The notes: a model not told the origin generated them from the letters alone. A stretch of DNA of 64,000 nt from Piliocolobus tephrosceles (GCF_002776525.5 NC_045437.1:137902944-137966943), one strand, 5' to 3'. Shown: positions 23,560 through 34,050, numbered from the stretch's first letter. Numbers and translations: made by a program.

Positions 23560-23945
23560 GGGAGAATTGGAGAAGGTTTTAGGTGAGTGCTGTTTCAATA
23601 AGTTTTTGCAGCAATCTGCGGACACAGGGTATAAAGCAGCATCCTACAAGAATAAGTACACCTATGACAATTGCAAGGGAGGTGAGGATTGAGGTCTTGA
23701 GTCTCTTTTATTTGCCAAACCATTTTTCCATTAAATTAGTGAAGGGGTTGATTATTCTGTAATTTTCAGCTAACTCATTGGCTAAGGTAGTAAGACCTTG
23801 TAGCGCCTTTGTTATGGTTCCATCTCGATTATGGTAAATGTAATTTATCCAATTTACATTTTTATTTATAGTAGACCACCAGAGTAACGCAGATTCAAAT
23901 ACTGTGGCTATTTGATTTCGGGCTCTAAATTCATTTGGTACCCCT
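23560..23945 (-). pseudogene. Env TM remnant of inner provirus, internally deleted
   Basis: Reading the minus strand from 23945: a segment rich in Asn/Trp (NVNWINYIYYN) leads directly into a GTITKALQGL stretch, then to a membrane anchor encoded at 23637-23690 (SLAIVIGVLILVGC-like) and a short cytoplasmic tail. An in-frame stop lies at about 23705-23716, just before the anchor. The CX6CC disulfide motif and the helix before it, expected between the first two blocks in this Env type, are missing, which implies an internal deletion. Confidence 0.7.
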
Positions 23946-24408
23946 CATGGAACTCCGATGGCATCTATATAAATGTGAGGGTCAAAAGACCCATGAGAGG
24001 CACTTCTTTTTTTGAGATTTTCCTTTCTGTTTGGTTGATGAAATGCCAGGGTAAAAGGGATAGCCAATTGGGGTACAGTGCAAGTGCCGCTCCAGTTACT
24101 TGGCAGAGTACACAATAGTGGTCCACCGCAATACCACCATACATCCGCCCGGGGATGAACAAAGGCAGACAGATTGGTTAGCTTCTGAAAAGGCTTGGAC
24201 TCACTGCATCCCATTAGGCTTCTGAGGAATGCTAAATCTTCCCTTTGTCGTGAGAGACCCAAGGTAAAAATGACATTGTTAACCGGAGGCCAGAAGGCCC
24301 TTGGGGGCTGACCTGCAGGGCCTTAAACTTCCAAGAACAGCAGTGAGAGAGTTAAGCATGCCTTACTGCCCCAAGCTGCAGGGTCTTGCAAGACAGCTAC
24401 CATACAGC
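23945..24408 (-). pseudogene. Env SU C-terminal part of inner provirus
   Basis: The minus-strand frame 23945-24262 (105 codons) contains VWWYCGGPLL and SNWSGTC, the Trp/Cys-rich block found near the end of SU in class I Env proteins. Frame changes and a stop separate it from the upstream SU frame at 24409-24981 and from TM. No clear furin-type cleavage site is visible at its end. Confidence 0.75.
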
Positions 24409-24981
24409 TCATACTCTGTTGGTTGGAGGACCATCCAAACCAACAGGAAAGGGAACAATTTGGGTTTCTGGCCTGCCTGTTGCACAAGTGTAACAATCGC
24501 TCTTACTTAGGGTGTGAACAGAATATTTAATCCATTCCGGCCAGGCATTTATATCTTGATACCCAGTTTCTATGGCTAGGATTTCTTTTAAATCCTTAAC
24601 TTCGACAATGTTTACTACAGTTTCATCATTGGGTACGTAAAGAACAACTGTTTGATTGGAATAAGCTTTAGAAGGCAGAGGAAGGGAAGAGGGTAGAGGA
24701 GCAATGAAGTGCATTTCAAAGGATCCTATAGGGTCTATTCCAGGAACATCAGCTTCTATGCCATAGAAGTGACCTAAAGTGGGGTTAGTGTTGGTAGAGG
24801 TGGTGACAGTAATAGAGATTTGCACAGGGTTACATTGTTGGAGTTGACAATTAGAGGGAGTTGTCTTTTTTGTAAAGTGGATGTAAGGCTTTAGGTTAGT
24901 GGAACCTCCTCCTGGGGAGGTCCAGCCTCGATACTTGATTGTCCAGACCACATCCTCCCCAACCAAAACAGAACTTCCCAT
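24409..24981 (-). pseudogene. Env SU N-terminal part, 190-codon open stretch
   Basis: This is the longest open frame of either provirus. It contains potential N-glycosylation sites and ends with the Cys-rich phrase CYTCATGRPE followed by QIVPFP, typical of class I ERV surface subunits (receptor-binding part of Env). The apparent start Met at 24981 is internal: the true N-terminus lies in a different frame at 25202-24985, so a frameshift near 25000-25020 separates signal peptide and mature SU. It belongs to the inner provirus and follows the integrase end. Confidence 0.8.
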
Positions 24982-24984
24982 GAC

Positions 24985-25160
24985 TGCCCTATGCTCATTT
25001 GGTGCAGGAATACATTTCTGAAGAGGCTAGCTTTCTTTGGCTTTGGAATAAGATGTGAAGTAGCTGGGGAGAAGAGGAAAAGGAGGAAGAGACAGATTAA
25101 ACTTTTCTTTTTAACATTACTCTGGTGGGAGTTGGCCCTGGGACAACGGTCCATGGCTTT
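24985..25160 (-). pseudogene. Env signal peptide of inner provirus, overlapping pol end
   Basis: In the frame 24891-25202 the minus strand encodes a basic stretch followed by SLICLFLLFLFSPATS, a convincing signal peptide. The start is probably the Met near 25154, overlapping the integrase C-terminus in another frame, as in gammaretroviruses, where env begins inside pol. A frameshift separates it from the rest of SU. Confidence 0.7.
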
Positions 25161-25408
25161 GGAGAGGGCGATGCCTTTTTGACTCGTGTATGGTGGGTCC
25201 ACCCCTTTTCAGCAGTTTGGACTGCTGTCTCAGTTGTGAGGAGCACAAGGTAAGGTCCTTCCCAGGTGGGCTCAAGCATTCCCTCTTTCCAGCTTTTGAC
25301 AAGGACATGATCTCTGGGTTGGCACTGGTGAACTGGAAATTCTAGGGGTGGAGTCTGCGCTAAGAGACCTTGAGTCCTAAGGGAGGAAAGGGTGGGAGAC
25401 AGACCCAA
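25097..25408 (-). pseudogene. Integrase C-terminal domain of inner provirus
   Basis: The 103-codon minus-strand frame contains DHVLVKSW, EGPYLVLLTT and the ending HHTRVKKA, which is the GPY/F-type C-terminal domain of class I retroviral integrases (binds DNA and multimerises). The RT palm, RNase H and integrase core that should precede it are absent: the upstream neighbour is the RT N-terminus, so about two thirds of pol has been deleted. Confidence 0.85.
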
Positions 25409-25800
25409 TATATAGTTTTTAAGGAATGATCTTTTGTTTCAAATGTAGGAAAGTTACTTGTAGAATTTAACCCGTAGAACCATTGGTGGTTGTGTGGGAT
25501 CCTACTAATAAGAGTGTAAGGATTGGGAACAACAGTGTGGGTGGTTGGAACTATTTGATTAATAGCCCTTAGGTTTGTACTAACCAATATAACCCATCTG
25601 GTTTCCTTACAGGCAATATGGGAGTGTTATAAGAGGACATACAGGGTTCAAGGACTCCATCATGGACAAGGCTTTCAATTATAGGTTTTAAACCTATTCT
25701 AGCTTTTAAAGGAATAGGGTATTATTTTCTTTTTACTACTTCCCCAGGAATTTTTAATTTGACATGGATTAGAAGAACTGGTAGCTTTCCTTGATTACCT
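25409..25800 (-). pseudogene. Reverse transcriptase N-terminal remnant of inner provirus
   Basis: The minus strand encodes PIPLKARIGLKPIIE-like and NTPILPVRKPDG phrases (about 25590-25730), then AINQIVPTTHTVVPNPYTL in a neighbouring frame (25485-25570). These are the finger-domain blocks of gammaretrovirus-like RT. A frameshift and stops separate them, and the catalytic YXDD block is missing because of the pol deletion just downstream. Confidence 0.8.
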
Positions 25801-25837
25801 TCTCTTGACCAGATACTAGAACAGATATACTCTTCAT

Positions 25838-26225
25838 CTAAGTAGTGAGTAAGTTTAAGGAGTTGAGAAATTTTCCCTGGTTAACATAGGGGCCTAAACC
25901 TAATTCTAGCATTAAATCTCTTCCTAGTAGGTTACTTCCTGCCTCTGGTATTAACAAAAATTTTATGTTAGCTGATTTAATTTTGTATATGACTTTTGTT
26001 TCCTCTAAAATTTTTGCTTGAAATCTTTCTCCCTTCACTCCTGAAATAAGGAGTTGTTCTTGTGAACAAATCACACCAGATGGGGAATGACAAACAGAGG
26101 AGTGAGCCACCCCTGAGTTGATTAAGACAAATAATAAGCTCGGAGTTGGGTCCCACCTCTAAATATATCAAAGGCTCTTGGTGGGATTCAAGATAGAAAA
26201 GATAGAGCCCCCTATTCTTCCTCAA
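25838..26225 (-). pseudogene. Retroviral protease remnant of inner provirus
   Basis: Two overlapping minus-strand frames cover the aspartic protease. The C-terminal part has LLIPEAGSNLLGRDLM, matching the conserved LLGRDLL-type end (about 25885-25940). The active-site loop reads INSGVAHSSV at about 26097-26130 where a D-T/S-G-A motif is expected, so the catalytic Asp is Asn, and a frameshift sits beside it. The enzyme would be dead on both counts. Confidence 0.8.
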
Positions 26226-26960
26226 AAGCTGTAAGTGGTATGACTTCCTTGTCTTTTTCCCACTTAGGGCATTCTCTTTTAAAGTGACCTATTTTCCATA
26301 TTTGAAATATTTGTTTTGCCTTTTTCCTCTTTCTACTTCCTGGCCTTCTGTCTTTATTCCTTTGCCTCCTGTGTAGGCTCTGACAGCCAGGTATTTGGAA
26401 GGCTTACAGGTTCTATTTCCCTGGGCTCCCTGTTGAAGAGTCCCCTGTTGTAGGGTAGACAGCATAATTTTTGCCTTTTGCTTCTGCCTTTCCTCATCCC
26501 TTCGTATATATACCTTTTGGGCCTGTCTTAAAAGTTCCTCTATGGGACAGTCTTTCCAATTTTCTGTCTTCTGTAATTTCCTTGTAATATCTGGCCAACT
26601 ATTGGTGACAGTGGAGTTTTAGCATCTCTTATCCCAGGGATTCTTGTAATTCTGGCCAGCATACTTTCTCATTTGCTCCTTAAGCCTCCTTAAGCTCCTT
26701 AAGCCATAGGTCCTTTATCCTTTCTCCACTGTATATTAAAGGCTTTGGTAATATTCTGGGTGTGGGGCACGGATTCTCTAATTCCTTTAATTATCATTTC
26801 CCTTAAGTCTCTTGTATTTCCTCAGTGGGCTATTGGAGGGAATTTTATTGTCTCTCTTATACTTTTTATTTTCTGCCTTGCTTGAGATATTTCCCATCCT
26901 GGAAGTTTTAGGTGTTTCCCCAAGTTTTCTGAGTCTGTGGGGCTCAACATCTCTTAGGAG
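26226..26960 (-). pseudogene. Gag capsid/nucleocapsid remnant of inner provirus
   Basis: Reading the minus strand: about 26560-26610 encodes SWPDITRKLQK and 26440-26545 a charged stretch with QKVYIRRDEERQKQK, typical of the end of class I ERV capsid. At 26230-26330 a zinc-knuckle remnant keeps GHFKREC but has lost the first two cysteines. The 5' portion of gag to about 26960 is present but broken. Gag would form the virion core. Confidence 0.75.
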
Positions 26961-27308
26961 AGATTTCTCGCACCCTTTGCCCTAGAGGCTTAACGCCCCC
27001 AGTGGAGGTTTCCTGCACTACCCTGCTTTCACTTCACACTCAATTATGCGTCTCATTCACACACATTCAACCACCAGGATGTCCTGACCACCAAGGAAGT
27101 ACTTCACCGTCCCTGTGGTTTTCCTTACCTTGGTTTTTGCACAAAGTTACCTGGTCACTGTGGTATCTGTAGGCCTTTTCATCCCACATTGCTGAGAGTC
27201 TGGGTTTGTCAAAGTCGGTGGGTCTTGATTCCTTACCCCCAAGGCCACTGCAATGAGGCAGCGGAACGTGTCTCCTCATGAGAGTGGATCAGAGACCCTT
27301 CCCCAGGT
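26961..27308 (-). other. Leader region of inner provirus
   Basis: This lies between the 5' LTR and recognisable gag. Two to three bases after the LTR the sense strand has TGGGGAAGGGTCTCTGATC in the primer-binding-site position. I could not match it to a particular tRNA 3' end, so the primer remains unassigned. Confidence 0.5.
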
Positions 27309-27739
27309 TGCTGGAAATAAGAGGTTAGGGTCACCAAGAGAACAAGCACTCCAACAGAGAGTTTCTCAGCACGGCAAAGTTTACTTCTGCAGAAGGGTGC
27401 TGCTCACAGTTTTGGCTACTCCTAGAGTACCCCAAAGAAAAGAGGGAAGGGGTTTTTATTCCTAACACAGTCCCTATCTCTGTGTCACTCCCGCCATGGG
27501 CTGGGGTCAGACCGCACAATCTAAGGTGACCTGAATGGCTATTTGTGAATATTTTCCCAAACAAGGAAGGAAAGGGGGATGTGAGTTACAGGTCGGGACT
27601 GGCGGGAAGAGTTGTTTACAAACCAGGTAACTAAGCCGGTAACTAGGGGCGAGGAGGTACAAGCGAGTTGTTTATAGGAATGAAGAATAAGGAGAATGAA
27701 CAAATTAAACCTTTGAAGAGGAACTCACTGTACCTTACA
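27309..27739 (-). mobile_element. 5' LTR of inner class I provirus
   Basis: In sense it begins TGTAAGGTACAGTGAG and ends TTATTTCCAGCA. It keeps an AATAAA poly(A) hexamer (27455-27460 read backwards). Right flank TTAA (27740-27743) matches the left flank of the 3' LTR. About 431 bases. Confidence 0.93.
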
Positions 27740-27743
27740 TTAA

Positions 27744-29792
27744 TAACAATTTAACTCTTAGTAACCTTAATTTCCAGTGAAAATCCTAGGATGTGAGCCA
27801 TTTTGAACTGTTTTATATCAGTATTTATAGATGAAAGCAATGTTATAATTTTTAGAAAGTCATGTTTCCTCACTTTTTTGTTTCTTAACATATGCAAATA
27901 TATTTTGCTTCTCTATACTATATAAAAGCAAGATGTTGGAATATGTAAACAACTTATGTTTAACAATTAATGTTTCAGGATTTTAATTTGCTTAGAAATG
28001 ATTCAGATATTTAATGAGAATCTATTACTTAATTTAACATTACTTTAAGGTTTTAAATTGCTGAAAGAGTTTTGAAACTCCAAGTTCAATTGCAATTTTA
28101 ATGCCATTTGCCTTTGCCTACATTATTAGTTCTTAACAATTATACATGGATTGGTTATTTTTAAAAAGCTGACTATTGAAGAAGTTTAGAAAATACTGCA
28201 CTAAAATATGTCACTTTGGTATATTATTGCTACCAGTAGTTAAACAAAGCAAAGCTTTTTTGAATTCCTTGTCTATTTTCCAAAGGAACTCAATTATGCT
28301 TAATAATTTCCTTAGGTGTTCCAGCAACCATGGAAGATTAACTTTTATCACAGGAAAGGAGACTTCACATTCAGACAAACTTTGACACAAACCATTACCC
28401 ATTCTTCTAAGGGTCCATTCATCTTTCCTAAAAACTATTTACTAGCTCGGGCCTAAATACCATCATTTGCCAAAACCAAGGAAGGGAGGTTTAGGAGAAG
28501 GCCTGGTTAAGATAAGATGGCCAGAAAAAGCACCTTAAATGAAGTTTGGCTTGTTACATAAATTTAAACCAATGCCTTTTTCATTGTAAATATTTCCAGT
28601 GACTCAGTCCTCCCTCTCTTCCCAGTGCCCAGAAGCAGACATCCTTATAAATGGAAATTTCCATTGTAAATGTAAATGTATTATACAAAAGCATTTCAAA
28701 ATAGCCAGCTAAATGCCAGAAAGGTGTATTTTAGAAACTGATTTTAGTTCCATAGGTGGTCTTTTTAACTTAGCTTCTGTTTCTTAGCTAAAATTACTCA
28801 GTTTAGGGTGGAGCCCATTAAGAAAGAAGGCAAAGAAAACATTATCTGTGCCTGGACTCAGCACGAATAGCTCTGAGAAAGAAGCAAGCCTATGTATTTA
28901 CCTGAGGGCCCATTATGTATAAACTGTCATCCAACTTGTTTTTTGCCTTTAGGACAGGATAGTAACTAAACCAACAGGTTAACAGAGTCAAAGTTTTAAA
29001 ATCCATTAGTCACTCATGCTTTCTATTTGCCTTTTGTAAAGAGTCTTTTAAAAGGGACAATAAAAATATCGAAATCTTTTTATAAGTTTCTACACATCAA
29101 TAAGCATCCCTGGGTGAGCCTACTTTGGGAGCTGTCATTTTTAAATGCATTCCTTAAAGTGTAATGTTGTTCATTTGGAATGTTCCACCATAATTTAAAA
29201 TTATGTTTAGTAAGAGTTGGCCACTTTAGTAAGTATTTGCTGCCTCTGGGGCCTAATACCTACATATATGTAAAGGTAGGTATAGCATGAAGGGTAGAGT
29301 AAGTCCTTCAGAAATTAAAATTTTTATACTCTATCTTGACTTTGCCTCTATGATCTTTGTGATCAACTTAGCTAATGAGATTTCCCTATCTAAGCATGTA
29401 AGAAAAAAAAAAAAAAAGAATAGAATACAAAATCCCTATGAATTTCTGGAAGCCAGAGTTTGCACTCCTTGCAGTATTGCCATTGCTGCCAGTTTATGTG
29501 TGACCCACTTATATATTGGAGGCTTATATCAAGATCCCATCCAGTTCGTTTTTGGATTCAATCCAAAACTAGAGTCAGTCCAGTTTATGTCCTAATTTTT
29601 AGCCCAGTGTGGATAAAAAATTTGCTTGAACTACAAATCTCTAAAGTTTTCAAAATTGACAAAAAATTTACCTTCCCTAGTTGTTGTGAGACAGCAGCGG
29701 ACACAGTGGGCTCATCAGGTACCTTGCTTGGCCACACGATCCTCGTGGGGGTCACTGGAAACTCTACTTCAGATTCCGCTTGTAATACCACC
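27744..29792 (-). other. Interior of outer provirus, coding not recognisable
   Basis: This fills the interval between the inner provirus and the outer 5' LTR, and by position should hold leader, gag and early pol. It is AT-rich, full of stops, and I see no conserved gag or protease block. A poly-A tract lies at 29402-29416. The sense sequence next to the LTR (TGGTATTACAAGCGG, starting 2 bases from it) is in the primer-binding-site position, but the tRNA is not identifiable. Confidence 0.45.
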
Positions 29793-30545
29793 TGTTAAAA
29801 GAAAAACTTTAGACAAATTTAACAGAATTTAACGGAGCAAAGAATCATTCACAAATCAGGCAACCCCCTAGGATCTAGAGTGGGTTCAGAGGAAAACCAG
29901 GGCTATCTCGTGGTTGAATAAAATTTATGGACAAAAAAAGAGAAAGTGACATACGGTACACATGTTGCAGGACTTTTCCTTAGTTCCGCTAAAGATAGGA
30001 TTCTTTGTCTCATGGCCACAAAAATGTAGGTTCACAGACAATTTGAATGGTAAGACAGGGTTTTATTGGGTGAAAAGGAAGAAAAGGAGGAAACAGGGAC
30101 TCTTGCTAAGCCACAGTCCCTGCTAGAGTGCTTCCTGCCTGGCCGTTCGAATCCCAGGTTCCACAGGAAGAGGAGGGGCCAGGCTCCACTCTGCTGCAAA
30201 TGTCATGAACTTCTCGCGTCTCCACTTCAGTGGGCAGGCTGGTTGGAGTGTCTCCAGGGAACCCCTCCCACCTGGCTCTCTCAAATCAAGTGAGGTACAG
30301 AAACAGCTAGATTGGTTACACATGGACATTGCCCTTATTTCAACCTGGCTTGAACATTTGGCTGACTGTGGTTGACTGACATTTGGCGACTGTGATTGGC
30401 TAAGACTCTGCTACTTGTTAGACATGTAGGTTATAATCTCTTTACACATCAAGTTGGCTTGCAGTTTATTATGTATGGAGAAATCTTTAGGTTGAACTTA
30501 AAACATATAAAAAGTCAGCTTTAGGCCAAATTTAATTTAAACATA
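29793..30545 (-). mobile_element. 5' LTR of outer provirus, U3 lost, carrying another LTR
   Basis: The left edge TGTTAAAAGAAAAAC mirrors the 3' LTR edge TGTTAAAAATATAC at 16393. Shared phrases continue to about 30545 (GCTTTAGGCCAAA), equivalent to position about 16810 in the 3' LTR. The following about 400 bases of U3 are not present, so the right side is truncated or replaced. The LTR is interrupted at 29963-30283. Confidence 0.6.
29963..30283 (-). mobile_element. Unrelated ERV1-type solo LTR inside the outer LTR
   Basis: In sense it starts near TGAGAGAGCCAGG, is GC-rich, has an AATAAA hexamer (30062-30067 read backwards) and ends GTCCTGCAACA. It splits the outer LTR between GTGACATAC and GAGGTACAG. 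No clean target duplication is readable. It resembles MER4-group LTRs, but I did not resolve the family. Confidence 0.6.
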
Positions 30546-30815
30546 GAAAATTGCCTTATACAAACAAAACGTTAAGACCATTTCAAATATCATATGTTCA
30601 TCTTGACCCATTCATATCTTTTCAGCACAATTTTCTCTAGTAAATGTATTTTCATATATTACAAACATTTCACTCAAAACTCTTCTACAACTAGAAGAAA
30701 GATAGTGTTCCACATAGAGAAGAAAGCATTTAAAAGTTGTTTTTTAAAATGGTAGTGGGAAAACTACAAATAAAAAAAATTTATTTCCTATGTTTTTATT
30801 TTATTTATTATCATT
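30546..30815. other. Unassigned AT-rich sequence
   Basis: Immediately right of the truncated LTR. Nothing recognised. Confidence 0.5.
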
Positions 30816-30819
30816 ATTA

Positions 30820-30992
30820 CATTTTTTGAGACAGGGTCTCATTCTGTTGCTCAGACTGCAGTGCAGTGGTGCAATCTTGGATCACTTAAGCCTGAACCTC
30901 TCGAGTCGCTGGGATTACAGGTGTGCCACCATTTCCTGCTAAATTTTGTATTTTTTGTAGAGATGGGGTTTCACCACGTTGCCCAGACTATT
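30820..30992 (-). mobile_element. Old Alu/FLAM-like fragment, antisense
   Basis: TTGAGACAGGGTCTCATTCTGTTGC through GATGGGGTTTCACCACGTTGCCC, with a deleted middle and decayed CpGs. AluJ or monomer age class. Confidence 0.8.
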
Positions 30993-31239
30993 TTGGCTTT
31001 TTGAAAAGATTTATTCTGGTACTCCCTTCCTTTCTGTCTCTGAGTTTGATTCTGTACCAAGGTCTATCATTTTTCCTCCTGAATAGTGTGACTTTAACTT
31101 TATTCCAATTGTCAATCGTACCATATCTATATCGTTTGATTGGTCTACCCTTTCCACTCTTGGCTCTCTTCAATCTGTCAAGGTACCATTATTTACCTTT
31201 CAGATGAACAAAGATCTAAGTTTGCAAACATACTCCATT

Positions 31240-31880
31240 GATGTGGCTATGTGAAAAAAAGTTATTCTTACATACTGTTAGTAGGAATACTGTTAATAGG
31301 AATTCAAACTGTTACAAACCCTATGGAGGGTATATGGGCAATACTTATAAACCTTTATCTTTTAAAAAATTATTAATTTAAAAAAGACAGAGTCTCGCTA
31401 TGTTGTCCAGGCTGGTCTCAAATGCCTGGGCTCAAGCATTCCTCCCGACTTGGCCTCCCAAAGTGCTGGGATTACAAGTGTGAGCCGCTATGTCCAGCCC
31501 AAAATTTCTCATCTTTGTATATTTTTACCCAGCATCCACCTGCAGGAATCTAGCAAAAAATATGAAAAGATATGTGTAATACCTTATGAAATGAACAACT
31601 TTGCAATGGAAAGATAGGAAACCACCTATGTGTCTATCAAGTGGAGAATGGTTGAATAAACTATAATACATTTACCCTTTGGGGTGCTGTAAGATAAAAT
31701 GTGGCATATTTCTTTAAACTACTATAACATGATTTCCAGCATATATTAGGTGTAAAAGACAAGGTGAAGAAAAGTACATAAAGTATGCTACCATTTATCC
31801 ATGAAAAGGGGGTCAATGAAACATAAATGGGTATTTGCTTATATATTTTATTAGAAAATTATCATCAAATAGAAATCATT
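31240..31880 (+). mobile_element. Old L1ME/HAL1-like fragment with Alu monomer insert
   Basis: Sense L1-like coding-end phrases (TTACCCAGCATCCACC, TGTCTATCAAGTGGAGAATGG) flank an antisense Alu-type monomer at about 31382-31500 (GACAGAGTCTCGCTATGTTG to CTATGTCCAGCCC). Confidence 0.6.
31382..31500 (-). mobile_element. Alu-type monomer (FLAM/FRAM-like), antisense
   Basis: About 120 bases with the Alu promoter half read backwards, no second arm. Confidence 0.75.
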
Positions 31881-32748
31881 ATATGGGTTGGGTTGTTTTG
31901 TATATTTAATTTTGTATACACAAAATTACATAACAATGAAACAAAAGTAAATTAAAAAATGCTAAAATCTAAAGCAAGATGAAACAAGTAAATTTGTATA
32001 TCAAATTAGAGGTACAACTAATAGAGTTAAACAAGTGACAAAAACAATGTGATTTGACCATATATTCCTAGGAGTATATGCCCTGTGGACAAGCAAGACT
32101 GAAACAGGACTTAAAATGGTTTTAAGCAATCATAATGTTGGGAGTCACATTGGGACTTTTCTCTGGTCCATTAGGTGATTACAGCAAAAAGTGATTATTT
32201 CAGTGCCATGAAAATCAGGGTTCTCAATGTGGGAGAAAGGAGATACACATGGAAGACTGAAAGGTTAGGTAAAAACCCTGTGATCTCAAATATGAATTGA
32301 AAGAATAAACACAAGAAATATTACATCTTTAAAACAAAACTTTATCCATGAAAACGCCTAAAAACAATGATCCCCCAGCACTATTATTACCTGTATTGTA
32401 ATCTGCAAATACTATTTCCCATAAGGGAGCCAATGTTTCTTAGATAAATGGCCAAATTCATATCTGGCATAGTTAATGGACATGCTGAACTCAAAACATT
32501 TTGTCATACCTGAAAGCAACTAAAGGTGAAAAACTTTGAGTATTGACTATTAATTGAATTGAAATGCAAACATGTTTAAATCTCTGTGTTTATAAGGATA
32601 CTTTAAAAGCTCTCATTGATAATTATTTTGACAACTTGTAAGGTAAAGGAAAGAATCAACCACATTATCTTCCTTCCATTTACAAACTATATCTTCCTTC
32701 CATTTACAAACTATATGTCAGGGACCAAATAGTTAATAGGGGGGAAAG

Positions 32749-32779
<31 letters not shown>

Positions 32780-33630
32780 CAGGAGTATTTCAACTAGTAA
32801 ATGAATGCCAAATGATTGAACTTGGTTACGATTTTGTGTATCCTGAGGAAATAATGGTCTAGGCCATGATCCTCAATGGCTGTGAACCAAAAGGAGAGAA
32901 AACCCCTTGAATTACAGGGAGCCACCATAAGGTTATTCTTGCCAAATGGTCAGTGCAGAATCTGATCAAGCCCCTAATCCACCAATTATTTACAGAAAAT
33001 ACAGGAGAGAGAGGAAGGTATTAAATAATACCATGGGTAGTCGATCCGCATTTCAGGCCATGAGAAATTTTATAGGACAAAATGTCCTATTTAAATTGGA
33101 CAATTTAATAAAACTAACTTAAAATCAATTTAAAGAAAACCCAAAAATGTAGAAGGAACCTATAGAGAGAACAAGACTTAGGGGATATATCAACCAATTA
33201 CAGTACATGGACCTTATTTAAATTTTAAACTATAAAATTTATCCATCTATACACATATACATATATTTGTTTATACATAAAAGTTAGTTGGGAAAATCTG
33301 AACACTGACTAGATTTAATATTAATAATATTGTTTATATTCTAAGTATGAAAATGGTTTTGTGGTTAAATTTTTTAAAGGAGATTTTATATTTGAGAAAT
33401 GAAAACTGACATATTTATAGAAGAAAACATATGCCTTGGATTTGCTTCAAAATAAGCCAGGTTGAGGACAAGTGCAAGAGAAGTTATACATAAAATAAGA
33501 TTGGCTGTAAGTTAATAATTGTTGAAGCTGAATGATACATAAATAGAAGTGCATTATTATTTCTTCCATTAAAAAAATTTCATTTGAAAAAAAGAGAGAA
33601 AAGAAAGCCCTGAATATATTTGTCCTGCCA
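31881..33630. other. Unassigned tract with a small tandem duplication
   Basis: No gene or family recognised. It holds a perfect 24-base tandem duplication (32667-32690 and 32691-32714) and a long poly-T run at about 32749-32776. Confidence 0.55.
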
Positions 33631-33639
33631 TCTTGCACC

Positions 33640-34050
33640 AACCCCCTCTCTGTCTCTTTGTGGGTGATCCACCCTATCCACTTTTACCTTTTGAGCATCT
33701 TTCCTGCCGAGGGCTTTTCTGTGCTGTGCTCTCTATGTGGAGCTCTCTTCTGCACCATCTGTGCCGCCTTAATGCCTACTCCATCCTTCGGACTTTGGTT
33801 CCGCTTTTGCTTCTTCAAGGACATCTCTGACTTCTCTGAGTTGGTCAGATCTCTCTGCTTTAGGCCTCTGCATTATCATCTACCTCTTGTTTCTAACACT
33901 CGCACACTTAGAATTTTGTGAAAATTTGTATTTCTGTTAGCGCCACTAAATTCTAAGGCACCTAAAGGCAAAAGCCATGCTCATTTCATTTAACACAACA
34001 GCCTGGTACATCGCTCAGTACACAGTACACTGTTTGCTGAATGTTATACC
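33640..34050 (+). mobile_element. L2 LINE 3' fragment
   Basis: Pyrimidine-rich coding-end phrases and then an end like ACAGCCTGGTACATCGCTCAGTA with TTTGCTGAATG match the general L2 3' end. The 87-codon open frame at 33658-33921 is not a gene I recognise and follows from this composition. Confidence 0.5.

Noticed and set aside
27285..27308. Assignment of a tRNA primer from the primer-binding-site position
   Set aside because: TGGGGAAGGGTCTCTG does not match a tRNA 3' end that I can recall with confidence, so no primer name is given.
29963..30283. Considered as part of the outer LTR itself
   Set aside because: The matching 3' LTR at 16393-17218 is continuous across this point, and the block has its own LTR-like ends and poly(A) hexamer.
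33658..33921. 87-codon Cys-rich frame that looks like a small membrane protein
   Set aside because: It lies in L2-like pyrimidine-rich sequence and has no recognisable relative.
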